A stretch of DNA of 64,000 nucleotides. It comes from UBA1447 sp002329225 (lineage in GTDB: Bacteria > Bacillota > Clostridia > Oscillospirales > Acutalibacteraceae). The position numbers and the translations under genes were made by a program. This document shows, piece after piece, positions 9,928 through 18,051 of this stretch; within the stretch, counting starts at the first letter, position 1, and each line of letters starts with the position of its first letter. The stretch covers positions 310,001 through 374,000 of the forward strand of contig JBMNVN010000002.1 of NCBI GenBank assembly GCA_050946835.1, in the 5' to 3' direction. Below the pieces are notes generated by a model. It had not been told where the DNA came from. It searched no databases and was given only the letters and a program-made list of their open reading frames with translations.

Positions 9928-10024
9928 GTCTTGTCGCATGTGGATTTACCATGACGGCAAAATTATCCGGCCTGTTTTTATGTACAAGACTCATGGGTAG
10001 TTCTAACTGCCCGTGAGTTTTTTT
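9928..10024 (+). promoter_or_regulatory. Structured leader with intrinsic terminator upstream of mntP
   Basis: GTCTTGT (9928-9934) is perfectly complementary to ACAAGAC (9984-9990), closing a ~63-base domain that contains at least two smaller hairpins (CATG...CATG, and GGC...GCC). Its 3' strand shares two bases with a strong terminator: a 14 bp stem of ACTCATGGGTAGTT (9989-10002) with AACTGCCCGTGAGT (10005-10018), then seven T. The mntP ribosome binding site follows at once. This is the layout of a transcription-attenuating riboswitch. mntP genes are often under the Mn-sensing yybP-ykoY riboswitch, but I do not see that motif's conserved GGGGAGUA block, so the ligand is unknown. Confidence 0.6.
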
Positions 10025-10038
10025 CAAAGGAGATTGTT

Positions 10039-10596
10039 GTGGGAATTATAGAACTGTTTATTATTGCGGTGGGGCTTTCAATGGATGCATTTGCGGCGGC
10101 AATTTGCAAAGGGCTTTCTATGCAAAAAATGAGTTATAAATACGCCCTTATTACCGGTATTTATTTCGGCGGTTTTCAGGCACTTATGCCCCTTATCGGT
10201 TATTTTTTAAGTTATCGTTTTAAATCTTACATAACATCTTTTGACCACTGGGTGGCCTTCATCCTCTTAGCATTTATTGGGGGCAAAATGGTTTTAGAAT
10301 CACGAAAACCCGCCTGTGCCGCATCAGATGATTCTTTCGGTTTTTCAAAAATGGCAACAATGGCAATTGCCACAAGTATAGATGCCCTGATTGTGGGAAT
10401 TTCTTTTGCCATTTGGGAGGTGAATATACTCCGTGCCGTCTTGATTATCGGGATAACCACATTTACTTTTTCATTTTTCGGGGTGAAGATCGGCAAGGTT
10501 TTCGGCGGAAAGCTCGGTTCAAAAGCTGAATTGGTGGGCGGATTGGTGCTCATAGGTATCGGCACAAAAGTACTTATCGAACATCTAATAAAATAA
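10039..10596 (+). CDS. mntP: Manganese efflux pump MntP
   Basis: 185 residues, polytopic with about six TM helices, matching the MntP family (formerly UPF0059/YebN). The two internally homologous halves show the family motifs GLSMDAFAAAICKG near residue 13 and ATSIDALIVGISFA near 112, with the intramembrane Asp residues needed for Mn(II) export. The start is GTG at 10039, directed by AAAGGAGA a few bases upstream. The gene sits right after the leader/terminator described at 9928-10024, so expression is probably controlled by premature termination. It is monocistronic and converges on the helicase gene. Confidence 0.93.
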   Translation: MGIIELFIIAVGLSMDAFAAAICKGLSMQKMSYKYALITGIYFGGFQALMPLIGYFLSYRFKSYITSFDHWVAFILLAFIGGKMVLESRKPACAASDDSFGFSKMATMAIATSIDALIVGISFAIWEVNILRAVLIIGITTFTFSFFGVKIGKVFGGKLGSKAELVGGLVLIGIGTKVLIEHLIK

Positions 10597-10625
10597 TTAT
10601 ATTAATCATTAAATTAACTATCGAA

Positions 10626-11756
10626 TTATTTCTCTAAATTAATTTCGTAGGTTTGTACCTCCGATTTTGTTCGGCGGACAATATCCTGAAACCTTATGGA
10701 GTCGTGTATGCTTGCAATAAAAGAATACGCAACTCCTCGTTTTTTTGCACGGCCTGTCCGGCCTATACGGTGGACATAATACTCATTTTCGGCGGGTATA
10801 TCATAGTTAAAAACAGCATCCACATCGTCAATATCAAGTCCTCTTGAGGCAACATCGGTTGCAACAAGAATGCTTATCTCTCCTTTACGAAAATCTTCCA
10901 GCACCTTTTCGCGGTTAACCTGCCTGATATCGCCGTGAATACAGTCTACGCTGCCGCCTCTGTAGGCAATCATTTTTGCTGTTCTCTCAACCTTGCTTTT
11001 TGTATTGCAGAAAACAATGGAACGCTCATAGCCTTCTTTCTCCACTATCTGAATTACCGCCCTTGCTTTTTCCATCTCTGACAGCCTAACACTGTACTGC
11101 AATATATCGGGTCTGCTTTCCGCCTCCTGCCTTACTAAAATCTCGACTGCATCTCTTTGATATTTCCATCCTATTGTCATTACATCAGTGGATAAAGTAG
11201 CGGAAAGAAGCGCCAGATTAACCATATTAGGCATCATATTGAGAATACGGGTCACATCCTTGAAAAATCCCATATCCAGCATTCTGTCCGCTTCATCCAG
11301 AACGGCAGTACTCACCCGATTGATTGATATGGTTCTGCGGTTTATATGATCAAGAAGGCGGCCGGGAGTAGCGACAACAATTTGCGGTTTTTTACTAAAC
11401 GCTCTAATTTGTTTGGAAATTGGCTGCCCGCCATAAACACAGACAACTTTTATTCCCGGTAAAAATTCGGAGATCTCTCTGAGTTCGGAACCAATTTGCA
11501 GTGCCAATTCTCTTGTTGGAGCAAGGATTAAAGCCTGCACATTTTTTTCTTGAACATCAATATGCTCAAGAATAGGAATACCGAAAGCAAAAGTCTTACC
11601 TGTTCCCGTAGGAGCCTTTGCAATTAAATCGCGCCACTCCAATAACGGAGGTATAGCCAAAAGCTGTACCTCTGTAGGCTCATAATACCCTCTGCTGTGG
11701 AGCGCTTTAATAATCTCCGGTGATATATCAAGTTGTTCAAAATTCGGTTTACTCAT
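10626..11756 (-). CDS. DEAD-box ATP-dependent RNA helicase (minimal core)
   Basis: 376 residues holding only the two RecA-like helicase domains. Motifs in order: Q motif around FEQLDISPEII...EVQ, motif I APTGTGKT, Ia PTRELALQ, Ib TPGRLLDH, II DEAD, III SAT, IV region IVFCNTKSK, V ATDVASRGLDI and VI HRIGRTGRA. The lack of a C-terminal RNA-binding extension, as found in CshA or DbpA, makes this a minimal-core helicase like CshB-type or RhlE-type proteins. Likely role is RNA remodelling in ribosome assembly or decay. Start ATG at 11756. Confidence 0.93.
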   Translation of the reverse strand: MSKPNFEQLDISPEIIKALHSRGYYEPTEVQLLAIPPLLEWRDLIAKAPTGTGKTFAFGIPILEHIDVQEKNVQALILAPTRELALQIGSELREISEFLPGIKVVCVYGGQPISKQIRAFSKKPQIVVATPGRLLDHINRRTISINRVSTAVLDEADRMLDMGFFKDVTRILNMMPNMVNLALLSATLSTDVMTIGWKYQRDAVEILVRQEAESRPDILQYSVRLSEMEKARAVIQIVEKEGYERSIVFCNTKSKVERTAKMIAYRGGSVDCIHGDIRQVNREKVLEDFRKGEISILVATDVASRGLDIDDVDAVFNYDIPAENEYYVHRIGRTGRAKKRGVAYSFIASIHDSIRFQDIVRRTKSEVQTYEINLEK

Positions 11757-11872
11757 GCTGCCTCTTCAATTAATAATCTAAATTCATATTTCATCATTTT
11801 TTCCTCAGTATAAATCGTCAAAAAAGCAAGTCTTGTCGACAAGTGAGCCTCAAAATCTTTTACCTCAAAAGA

Positions 11873-12868
11873 CTATGCCCTGCTTTTTTCCGCCATTTCT
11901 TGACAAATCAGGGCCACCCTCTGCGCTTCAAGTCCGTCATTTGTTTTAAGGGTTGCATCGTAGGCTGTTTGTGTAAAATACTTTAACGGATCGGTCACAA
12001 AGTTTTCAGCCGGAGATATAACCGGAACTTTTTGAATTGGTTTTTCGTCAGAATAAAAAATCACTTCATTGTTTTGAGGATCTGCAATTATTTGACCTTT
12101 TGTGCCGTGAATAATGAACTTCATTTCTCCATGATAGGGATATTGTTCCGGCGTAAGCCATGACTCCAGAATAAAAACGACACAGCCGTTTCTCAATCTG
12201 AGCATGACCTGACCGTTGTCATAAAAGTCAGTATATTCGGTAAACCTCTTATTGGAAACTGTTGAAGCTAATACTTCATCCACCGGGCTACCGCAAAGCC
12301 AGGTAGCTATATCAATATCGTGAACAGCCAAATCGTTGAGAATGCCTCCGTATTGAGCGGATGCAAACATCCAATCCGGTCTCTCCTTCGGTTTCAGCCT
12401 ATGAGGTCTCATATTAATAATATTGACTATTTCTCCGACTTCACCCCTGTCAATAAGAGATTTGGCGGTAACAAGCACCGGGTTATATCGTTCGGTCAGC
12501 ATAAGATGCAACTTAACTTCCGGGTTTCTTTCTAAGGCCTGTTCTATCCTGTCAAGATCCTCTATTGTGGTAACAAGGGGTTTATCAGCTACAATATTCA
12601 TTCCCGCCTCAATTCCGCGGATTACTATGTCTGCTCTGTCAGAATTTATGGCAGCTGTAAGAAGAATACCGGCCCCGCTGTTGTTAACAAGGTCATCTAA
12701 GGAAGAATAAACCGGAGCATCAAACTCCTTGGATGCCGCTTCCGTCTCTTCCCTGTTTTTAGGGTCAAAAAAACCGGCAACGGTAACACCCGGTACTTTT
12801 GCTGCCGGTCTCAAGAAGCATATACCGTGTGAATGTGCTAATCCCGCCATAGCGATTTTTAATTTCAT
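11873..12868 (-). CDS. Gfo/Idh/MocA family oxidoreductase
   Basis: 331 residues. An N-terminal Rossmann fold begins KIAMAGLAHSHG with a less usual glycine pattern for this family. DKPL near residue 95 corresponds to the conserved EKP motif (the first residue is Asp rather than Glu). The C-terminal alpha/beta domain shows GGILNDLAVHDIDIATWL, where the His-Asp pair matches the family catalytic region. Such enzymes oxidise or reduce sugars and inositols with NAD(P); the substrate cannot be read from sequence. It stands alone between helicase and flavoenzyme genes. Confidence 0.88.
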   Translation of the reverse strand: MKLKIAMAGLAHSHGICFLRPAAKVPGVTVAGFFDPKNREETEAASKEFDAPVYSSLDDLVNNSGAGILLTAAINSDRADIVIRGIEAGMNIVADKPLVTTIEDLDRIEQALERNPEVKLHLMLTERYNPVLVTAKSLIDRGEVGEIVNIINMRPHRLKPKERPDWMFASAQYGGILNDLAVHDIDIATWLCGSPVDEVLASTVSNKRFTEYTDFYDNGQVMLRLRNGCVVFILESWLTPEQYPYHGEMKFIIHGTKGQIIADPQNNEVIFYSDEKPIQKVPVISPAENFVTDPLKYFTQTAYDATLKTNDGLEAQRVALICQEMAEKSRA

Positions 12869-13033
12869 AAATTATTGTTCCTTTCTTAACGTTGTTTAAA
12901 TTATGATTAAAGCCTTTAGGCTCATTATTATATTTATTGACCTTGTTTTCATATTTTACAGTATTTACCGTAAAACAAATGCAAGCCTCTCTTTCAAAAA
13001 TAAATAATTAATGAATACTGCCAATATTCAGAC

Positions 13034-15109
13034 CTATTCAATATTTATAGCAATATTGTATGCCGACTCGGTTGCGTGAGCTATTCTGCCGGTCTTGCAG
13101 GCATCACCGATTAAATACAGATTCTCAAACTCTTGCTCCAACTCCTTATAGAGAGAGTTTTCACTGTAAACACCTAAAGACAAAACAACCTTATCACACT
13201 GCAAAGTGGATTTTGTTTTTTTAAGACCTGTTGATTCAACAGCAATGAAGCTGCGGTGAATTGCCACAAGTTTTTGCCCCGTGAGTATTTCTACACCTAA
13301 ATCCTTGAGTCTCGGCATAATATCATCTCTGTGCTGCATCCAAGTCCCCGGCGCTACTGTTTTTGCCATTTCAATCACGGTAACATTATTCCCCTGAGTA
13401 GCCAACAACTCCGCTGTCTCAAGTCCTGTCATTCCTGAGCCTACTACAACAATGTTCTTATTTTTCAACTCCAAAGAACCATTTAAAACATCCGTAACCG
13501 TACAAACTTCGGGCAATCCTACACCCGGAATGGTTTTAGGTTTAATGGCCTGTCCGCCGGTGGCTATAATAACGGCGTAAGGAGAATATTCCGCTATAAT
13601 ATCCGCCTGAGCTTTTTTGTTAAGCACAATTCTGGCGCCGGCCTTTTCTGCGGAATGAGCCAAATCTTCAATACACCAAAGAATTTTTTCTTTATGCGGA
13701 ATATTCTCAGCCAGCATAACCTGACCGCCAACTCTGTCCGATTGTTCCAGAACAACGGTGTCGAAGCCTCTTTTTGCCATAACTTCCGCCGCCGTCAAAC
13801 CTGCCGGCCCTGCTCCCGCAATCACTACAACCCTCTTGTTGCCGTTGCATACCAAATCGGATTTTTCCATGCCCAGTCCGGGATTTACTGAACACCGTCC
13901 GTAAGTACCCGTAAATGCGTTGTCATGCATACTTTCTATGCAGTAAAGGCAGTTTATGCAACGTTTAATGTCCGCCTCATTCCCCTGCTCCACTTTGTTA
14001 ACCCAATGAGGATCCGCTATTGTAGGCCTTCCGAGTGAAACAAAGTCTTGTATATCATCTGCGAGTTGTTTTTCCGCCTGCTCAGCGCTTCTAATAAGGT
14101 TAGCGGCAATTACGGGTATGTTGACTTCTTTTTTAACCGCCTCAGCCATATAGGCCCGCCATCCGCACTCAAAAGAAGTCGGTTCCAACCAGTAATTGTA
14201 AGTATCATAAGCCGCCGAAGAAACATCAATGGCATCCGCACCGGCTTCTTCAATTAGCTTTGCAATTTTAATTCCTTCATCCAGAGAATAGCCCTTACCC
14301 GGCTCCCCGATTCTGTCATAACACTCGTCAACACTGAGCCTTACAATTATCGGGAACTTGGCGCCGCACTTTATTCGAACCTTTTTTATGATTCGTGTAA
14401 GAAATTCCGCTCTCTTTTCAAGAGTTCCGCCATACTCATCGTTCCTCTTGTTGGTATTTGGACTTAAAAACTGCTGCAAAAGATAACCGTGTGCGGCATG
14501 CAGCTCTACTCCGTCCGCGCCGGCTTTTTTTGCCCTTTCTGCCGCTTTGGCAAACTTTTCAATCAGAGCATTAATTTCACTTTTGCGCATGGCACGGTTA
14601 ATACCGTCGGAAAAATAACTTCTCTCGCATTTGGAGGGAGCTAAAACTCTGGGCACCAAATGATACTTTAATAATATTTTCCCCGCAGGGACTATTTTAT
14701 AGAGCAGTTTTTGAAAAGACGGGATTATTTTATCAAGAAAGACGCAAAGCGGAACCATGCCCACAAGCAGACCTAAATTTTGTCTTCCGGGATGATGCAG
14801 TTGAATAAAGATTTTTGCGCCGTGTGCGTGAACCCTGTCTACAAGCTCTTTCATCGGTTCAATATGCTCGTCCTTGCTCAATGCAAGTTGGAAAAATGCA
14901 GTAGCGCCGTTAAAATCTTCCACTCTCGTTATTTCCGTTATAACAAGCCCGACTCCGCCCTTTGCCCGTTCCTCATAATAATCCAGCAATTGCTGCGTAG
15001 GAGTTCCGTTTAATGAGGCAAAACCAACAAGCATGGGAGCCATAACGATACGATTTTTTATTTGAACCTGCCCGATATTCATCGGAGAAAAAAGTGTTTT
15101 ATACATCAT
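13034..15109 (-). CDS. Enoate reductase / 2,4-dienoyl-CoA reductase-type flavoenzyme (OYE + FeS + FAD/NAD)
   Basis: 691 residues. Residues 1-~390 form an Old Yellow Enzyme-type FMN barrel (RIVMAPMLVGFAS at the start, AGADGVELHAAHGYLLQQFLSP near 205). A CINCLYC...GRCSVNP cluster near 400 would bind the [4Fe-4S] centre. The C-terminus has two dinucleotide-binding folds (VVIAGAGPAGLTAAEVMAKRG and NIVVVGSGMTGLETAELLA). This is the FadH/enoate reductase layout, and such enzymes reduce activated C=C bonds with NAD(P)H. An unusual ~50-residue hydrophobic/basic insertion occurs around residues 120-165. The natural substrate is unknown. It is the last core gene before the fMet tRNA island. Confidence 0.9.
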   Translation of the reverse strand: MMYKTLFSPMNIGQVQIKNRIVMAPMLVGFASLNGTPTQQLLDYYEERAKGGVGLVITEITRVEDFNGATAFFQLALSKDEHIEPMKELVDRVHAHGAKIFIQLHHPGRQNLGLLVGMVPLCVFLDKIIPSFQKLLYKIVPAGKILLKYHLVPRVLAPSKCERSYFSDGINRAMRKSEINALIEKFAKAAERAKKAGADGVELHAAHGYLLQQFLSPNTNKRNDEYGGTLEKRAEFLTRIIKKVRIKCGAKFPIIVRLSVDECYDRIGEPGKGYSLDEGIKIAKLIEEAGADAIDVSSAAYDTYNYWLEPTSFECGWRAYMAEAVKKEVNIPVIAANLIRSAEQAEKQLADDIQDFVSLGRPTIADPHWVNKVEQGNEADIKRCINCLYCIESMHDNAFTGTYGRCSVNPGLGMEKSDLVCNGNKRVVVIAGAGPAGLTAAEVMAKRGFDTVVLEQSDRVGGQVMLAENIPHKEKILWCIEDLAHSAEKAGARIVLNKKAQADIIAEYSPYAVIIATGGQAIKPKTIPGVGLPEVCTVTDVLNGSLELKNKNIVVVGSGMTGLETAELLATQGNNVTVIEMAKTVAPGTWMQHRDDIMPRLKDLGVEILTGQKLVAIHRSFIAVESTGLKKTKSTLQCDKVVLSLGVYSENSLYKELEQEFENLYLIGDACKTGRIAHATESAYNIAINIE

Positions 15110-15221
15110 TTTTTCAACCTCGATACAACAAATTTTCTACTGAAAAATTTTACCATAATTATGAATAAAGAACAACAACACAACAATATTACAGGTTGAA
15201 GCGATTATTTAATTTTTTTGC

Positions 15222-15250
15222 TTGATTTTTTTAAAGAACATGTGTATAAT
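15222..15250 (+). promoter_or_regulatory. Sigma-A-type promoter of the fMet tRNA
   Basis: TTGATT at 15222-15227 and a perfect TATAAT at 15245-15250 are separated by 17 bp and lie 20 bp before the mature tRNA 5' end, which is ideal for transcription of the tRNA. Confidence 0.8.
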
Positions 15251-15270
15251 TGTTTAGCGCTCAGGGATAT

Positions 15271-15346
<76 letters not shown>

Positions 15347-15347
<1 letters not shown>

Positions 15348-15358
15348 AATAAGAACGA
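15347..15358 (+). other. Candidate left attachment site (attL-like) at the tRNA-fMet 3' end
   Basis: CCAAATAAGAAC begins in the tRNA CCA end (15345-15356) and recurs exactly at 44493-44504, with related terminator sequence continuing past both copies. The content between the two copies is foreign (prophage, recombinases, restriction genes). No intact tyrosine integrase was found to match this tRNA-type site, so which enzyme used it is unknown. Confidence 0.5.
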
Positions 15359-15400
15359 AAGTTATGATACCATTGGTATTGCAACTTTCGTTCTTTTCTT
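15350..15400 (+). terminator. Terminator of tRNA-fMet within the left attachment-like site
   Basis: AAGAACGAAAGTT pairs with AACTTTCGTTCTT around a loop containing GATACC/GGTAT, followed by TTCTTTTT. The same hairpin in diverged form, with a compensatory C:G to G:C swap in the stem, is found at 44499-44545. Confidence 0.8.
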
Positions 15401-15532
15401 TTTATCGAAAACGCCCGTAGCACAAGGCTTTTCTGCTATGGGACATAAAAGAATAATTTCATTGTACCATTCTCTGGCACTCATTTTGAGGCTTTATGGG
15501 GGTGGTTTGACCCCTCGCGGCGCTGCGAAAAT

Positions 15533-15874
15533 TCACAATGAAACTTTTCTCAAAAGAATAATTTCATTGTGACCGAGATTAGTTTCATTGTAGGAGAAAA
15601 GTTTCATTGTCCAAGAGAATAGTTTCAGTGTGAAAAAAACAGCCCTTACTACCGCTTGAGTAGGGGCTGTTTTGCTTTTGATAAACAAGTAACCGTTTAT
15701 ACCTTCTTGAATCTGTTTGCGAAGGTTCTTATATTCCTTCTCCTCCTCGTTGAGTTCCTTCTTCTCTGCAGTTGAAAGTGATTCTTTGCTTTTTTTGGCT
15801 TCCTTAACCTTCTCCGACTTATTAATTATTGTCTGGATGTCCTGATTTAGGCTTCGGAATCCCTCAATGCTCAT
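15533..15874 (-). CDS. Doubtful small charged/coiled-coil ORF between repeat arrays
   Basis: An open frame with a possible start MSIEGFRSLNQ at 15874 (the frame is open further upstream to 15988, inside array 2). It encodes a Lys/Glu-rich helical segment (residues ~20-70 of the shortened form) and then reads through the hairpin and repeats of array 1, so its C-terminus is repeat-derived. No family recognised. It may be the remains of a gene truncated at both ends by the repeats. Confidence 0.25.
   Translation of the reverse strand: MSIEGFRSLNQDIQTIINKSEKVKEAKKSKESLSTAEKKELNEEEKEYKNLRKQIQEGINGYLFIKSKTAPTQAVVRAVFFTLKLFSWTMKLFSYNETNLGHNEIILLRKVSL
15534..15673. repeat. Iteron-like array 1 with hairpin
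   Basis: One inverted ACAATGAAAC (15534-15543) is followed by four direct copies of TTTCATTGT at 15562, 15583, 15602 and 15623 (the last TTTCAGTGT), spaced 21, 19 and 21 bp, i.e. about two helical turns. A further stray copy lies at 15457. The array ends in a hairpin (15638-15673, AACAGCCC...GGGCTGTT) that works as a T-rich terminator on both strands. The same architecture recurs at 15957-16085. Geometry suggests protein binding sites such as plasmid iterons, or the multiple repeats found at ends of some insertion sequences. Confidence 0.6.
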
Positions 15875-15956
15875 GCGCCACCGGGGGTGTAACGCAAAGA
15901 GCACCCCCATAAGGAGTGCAGATGCGCCTTGGTGGTATACATATCTTTTCGGTGCA

Positions 15957-16085
15957 ACAATGACACTTATCTTTGGGTTAAGCGTCATTGTGGGAGTTAA
16001 GTGTCATTGTAAAAGTTTAGTGTCATTGTGCTTTATACGCATAAAAGAACAGCCCTTACTACCTCTTGAGTAGTACGGGCTGTTT
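15957..16085. repeat. Iteron-like array 2 with hairpin
   Basis: An inverted ACAATGACACT (15957-15967) is followed by three direct copies of GTCATTGT at 15984, 16003 and 16022, spaced exactly 19 and 19 bp. A hairpin at 16048-16084 (AACAGCCC TTACTACC...GGGCTGTT) is nearly identical to that of array 1. The half-site differs from array 1 at one position (TGTC instead of TTTC). The two units face the same way, with the same distance (27-28 bp) from the inverted copy to the first direct copy. Confidence 0.6.
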
Positions 16086-16095
16086 TGATAAATCA

Positions 16096-16680
16096 TTAAA
16101 ACCAAGATTTTCTTTGTGCCTTTCTGCTGCCATTTAGAACTTTATCGATATCACTTAGAGTTTCGATTTTCAGAAGATGCTCAAAACCATAAAAGCCTGT
16201 TTTGGTACCTCTTCTTCGCAAGGCTGGTGGCAGAATCAGATCATCGTCTTGATAATTGTTAAGGACGTCAATTGTAGCCAGGTCACAAAGTATAATCGTA
16301 TCCTCGGTACGCTTAATATTAATGAGTTCGGGTCTATGTGCCACCTTGTGTATTATAGGAAACTTATTTAACTCTACAGTTTTAATACCCACATTGTAGC
16401 CAAGCATTCTCAAATCCGCCGTGTTGTAATCATTTGAATAGCCAATACTCCAATCAATAAAGGATGTTCCAAATAAAATCTCCATCGCACGTTCGCCCAT
16501 CATACCGGTAAAAAAGCGTTTATACTCTTGTCCGTGGTCTATCAAATGATGTGCTTCGACAGCTTTTCGCTCTATTACAGCACGTACAAAATCATCGATT
16601 TGGGTCAAATCTTGCTGCGTTAATTTTATATAAACCATATTGGGTTTACATTTCACAACTTCGTCAACAAAATTTCGCAC
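16096..16680 (-). CDS. Putative type II restriction endonuclease (PD-(D/E)XK-like)
   Basis: About 194 residues from a GTG at 16680, chosen because GGAG lies nine bases upstream; an in-frame TTG at 16689 touches the GGAG and is unlikely. I do not recognise the family by name. The segment GERAMEILFG (Glu) followed ~27 residues later by TADLRMLGYNVGIKTVE looks like the D...xK catalytic core of the PD-(D/E)XK nuclease fold, and the gene is divergent from a C5-cytosine methyltransferase 90 bp away, so a cognate endonuclease is the natural reading. It could instead be a structural RM accessory protein. Confidence 0.6.
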   Translation of the reverse strand: MRNFVDEVVKCKPNMVYIKLTQQDLTQIDDFVRAVIERKAVEAHHLIDHGQEYKRFFTGMMGERAMEILFGTSFIDWSIGYSNDYNTADLRMLGYNVGIKTVELNKFPIIHKVAHRPELINIKRTEDTIILCDLATIDVLNNYQDDDLILPPALRRRGTKTGFYGFEHLLKIETLSDIDKVLNGSRKAQRKSWF

Positions 16681-16709
16681 TATTTTCAACTCCTTCTTTC
16701 CGGTTCATA

Positions 16710-16738
16710 TTGACTTTTATAGCGCAGTGCGCTATAAT
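16710..16738 (+). promoter_or_regulatory. Promoter with overlapping palindrome for the methyltransferase
   Basis: TTGACT at 16710-16715 and TATAAT at 16733-16738 with 17 bp spacing. The spacer and -10 box hold a perfect palindrome, TATAGCGC-AGT-GCGCTATA (16718-16736), so a protein bound there would block RNA polymerase. Autoregulation by the methyltransferase or control by a neighbouring HTH protein is plausible. Confidence 0.7.
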
Positions 16739-16768
16739 AAATCAAAATTATATAACTTGGAGGCTTTT

Positions 16769-17752
16769 ATGATAGAGATCAAAGAGAAACTGCTTGAGGG
16801 CTATACTTTCATCGACCTGTTTGCTGGCTTGGGTGGATTCAGAATTTCCTTAGAATCGCTCGGTGCAAAGTGCGTTTACTCTAATGAATGGGATATTCCG
16901 GCACAAGAAGTTTACGCAGACAATTTTGGTGACACCCCTGAAGGCGACATCACACAGGTGGATGAAACCACTATTCCCGATCACGATATCCTTTGTGCAG
17001 GTTTCCCTTGCCAGGCGTTCTCAATAAGTGGCAAACAACGCGGATTTGAAGACAGCCGTGGTACATTGTTCTTTGATGTTGCCCGTATTGTGAAAGCAAA
17101 ACAACCTCGAATTGTCTTTATGGAAAATGTTAAGAACTTCGCATCTCACGACAATGGCAGAACCCTCCAGGTAGTTAAAGCAACTATGGAAGAGTTAGGA
17201 TACACTTTTTTCCAGAGAGTGCTAAATGCTGTTGACTACGGTGTGCCTCAAAAAAGAGAAAGAATTTACATGGTTTGCTTCCGCAACGATCTCGACATCA
17301 CAGAGTTTAACTTTCCCAAGGCATTCAAACTTACTCGCCACGTTGAGGATTTCCTCCTCGACGATGAAAGCCTCGTGAAACACCTTTATGTTGATCGACC
17401 CGATACCTATTACAATGGCGAAGCTGATGACACCTATAGTGACAAGTCCATTAGACTTGGAATTGTGAACAAGGGCGGTCAAGGCGAGCGAATCTATAGC
17501 ACCAAAGGTATTGCGATCACTCTTTCCGCATATGGCGGCGGCATATTCGCAAAAACCGGTGGCTATCTCATTAATGGTAAGCCTCGTAGACTTCATCCCA
17601 GAGAGTGTGCAAGAATTATGGGATATCCCGACAGCTATAAGATGGCTAAAAGTGCAAACCAAGCATACAAACAGTTTGGTAACTCTGTTGTAATAGATGT
17701 TCTCCAGTACATCGCCCAGGAGATTGGTCGTGCTGTTAAGGAGGAAAAATGA
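16769..17752 (+). CDS. DNA (cytosine-5-)-methyltransferase 1 (type II RM)
   Basis: About 327 residues from ATG 16769, preceded by TTGGAGG; the frame is open farther upstream but those codons lie across the promoter. C5-MTase motifs: I FIDLFAGLGGFRISLESLG (SAM binding), IV GFPCQAFSISGKQRGF (catalytic PCQ Cys), VI FMENVKNF (ENV), VIII around QKRERIYMV, and X at the C-terminus (YKQFGNSVVIDVLQYIA). It transfers a methyl group to a cytosine in an unknown recognition sequence. Its stop overlaps the start of the next small gene (ATGA at 17749-17752). It is divergent from the putative endonuclease at 16.1 kb. Confidence 0.93.
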   Translation: MIEIKEKLLEGYTFIDLFAGLGGFRISLESLGAKCVYSNEWDIPAQEVYADNFGDTPEGDITQVDETTIPDHDILCAGFPCQAFSISGKQRGFEDSRGTLFFDVARIVKAKQPRIVFMENVKNFASHDNGRTLQVVKATMEELGYTFFQRVLNAVDYGVPQKRERIYMVCFRNDLDITEFNFPKAFKLTRHVEDFLLDDESLVKHLYVDRPDTYYNGEADDTYSDKSIRLGIVNKGGQGERIYSTKGIAITLSAYGGGIFAKTGGYLINGKPRRLHPRECARIMGYPDSYKMAKSANQAYKQFGNSVVIDVLQYIAQEIGRAVKEEK

Positions 17753-18051
17753 ACGAGGTTGATTTCAGAGCATGGTTAAATAACAAAGGCTTATCACGAA
17801 AGGTGCAAGGCGACCTCGTTTCTCGCATCAAAAAAATCGAGCGAACCTGCGGAAATTGTGACATTGATGCAGAATTCAACAAGGATCGTTGTGCTTTTCT
17901 TTTATCGCTATTCCGCAACAAAGGAATCAATGCCGACATGGAGAGGTTCGGTGAAACGAGCCTCCCCATCGGTAAGTATCACTTAAGTGCTTACAAATAT
18001 GCGGTTCAGAAGTATGTTGATTACCGCGAGGTTACTTCAGCAAACGAATAA
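17749..18051 (+). CDS. Small protein coupled to methyltransferase 1
   Basis: 100 residues, start ATG 17749 overlapping the methyltransferase stop, with GGAGG inside the end of that gene, so translation is probably coupled. Helical and charged, with two Cys (TCGNC). The N-terminal AWLNNKGLSRKVQGDLVSRIKK resembles a core-binding/helical DNA-binding segment but no family is certain. It converges on and overlaps by ~20 bases the endonuclease gene on the other strand. Possibly an accessory subunit or an anti-restriction helper of the RM system. Confidence 0.6.
   Translation: MNEVDFRAWLNNKGLSRKVQGDLVSRIKKIERTCGNCDIDAEFNKDRCAFLLSLFRNKGINADMERFGETSLPIGKYHLSAYKYAVQKYVDYREVTSANE

Noticed and set aside
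9928..10024. Direct assignment to the yybP-ykoY manganese riboswitch
   Set aside because: The conserved internal-loop sequences are not visible; only the architecture and the downstream gene fit.
15440..16090. CRISPR array reading of the TTTCATTGT/GTCATTGT repeats
   Set aside because: Repeats are only 8-10 bases with ~10-base gaps; no cas genes; spacing fits iterons, not CRISPR.
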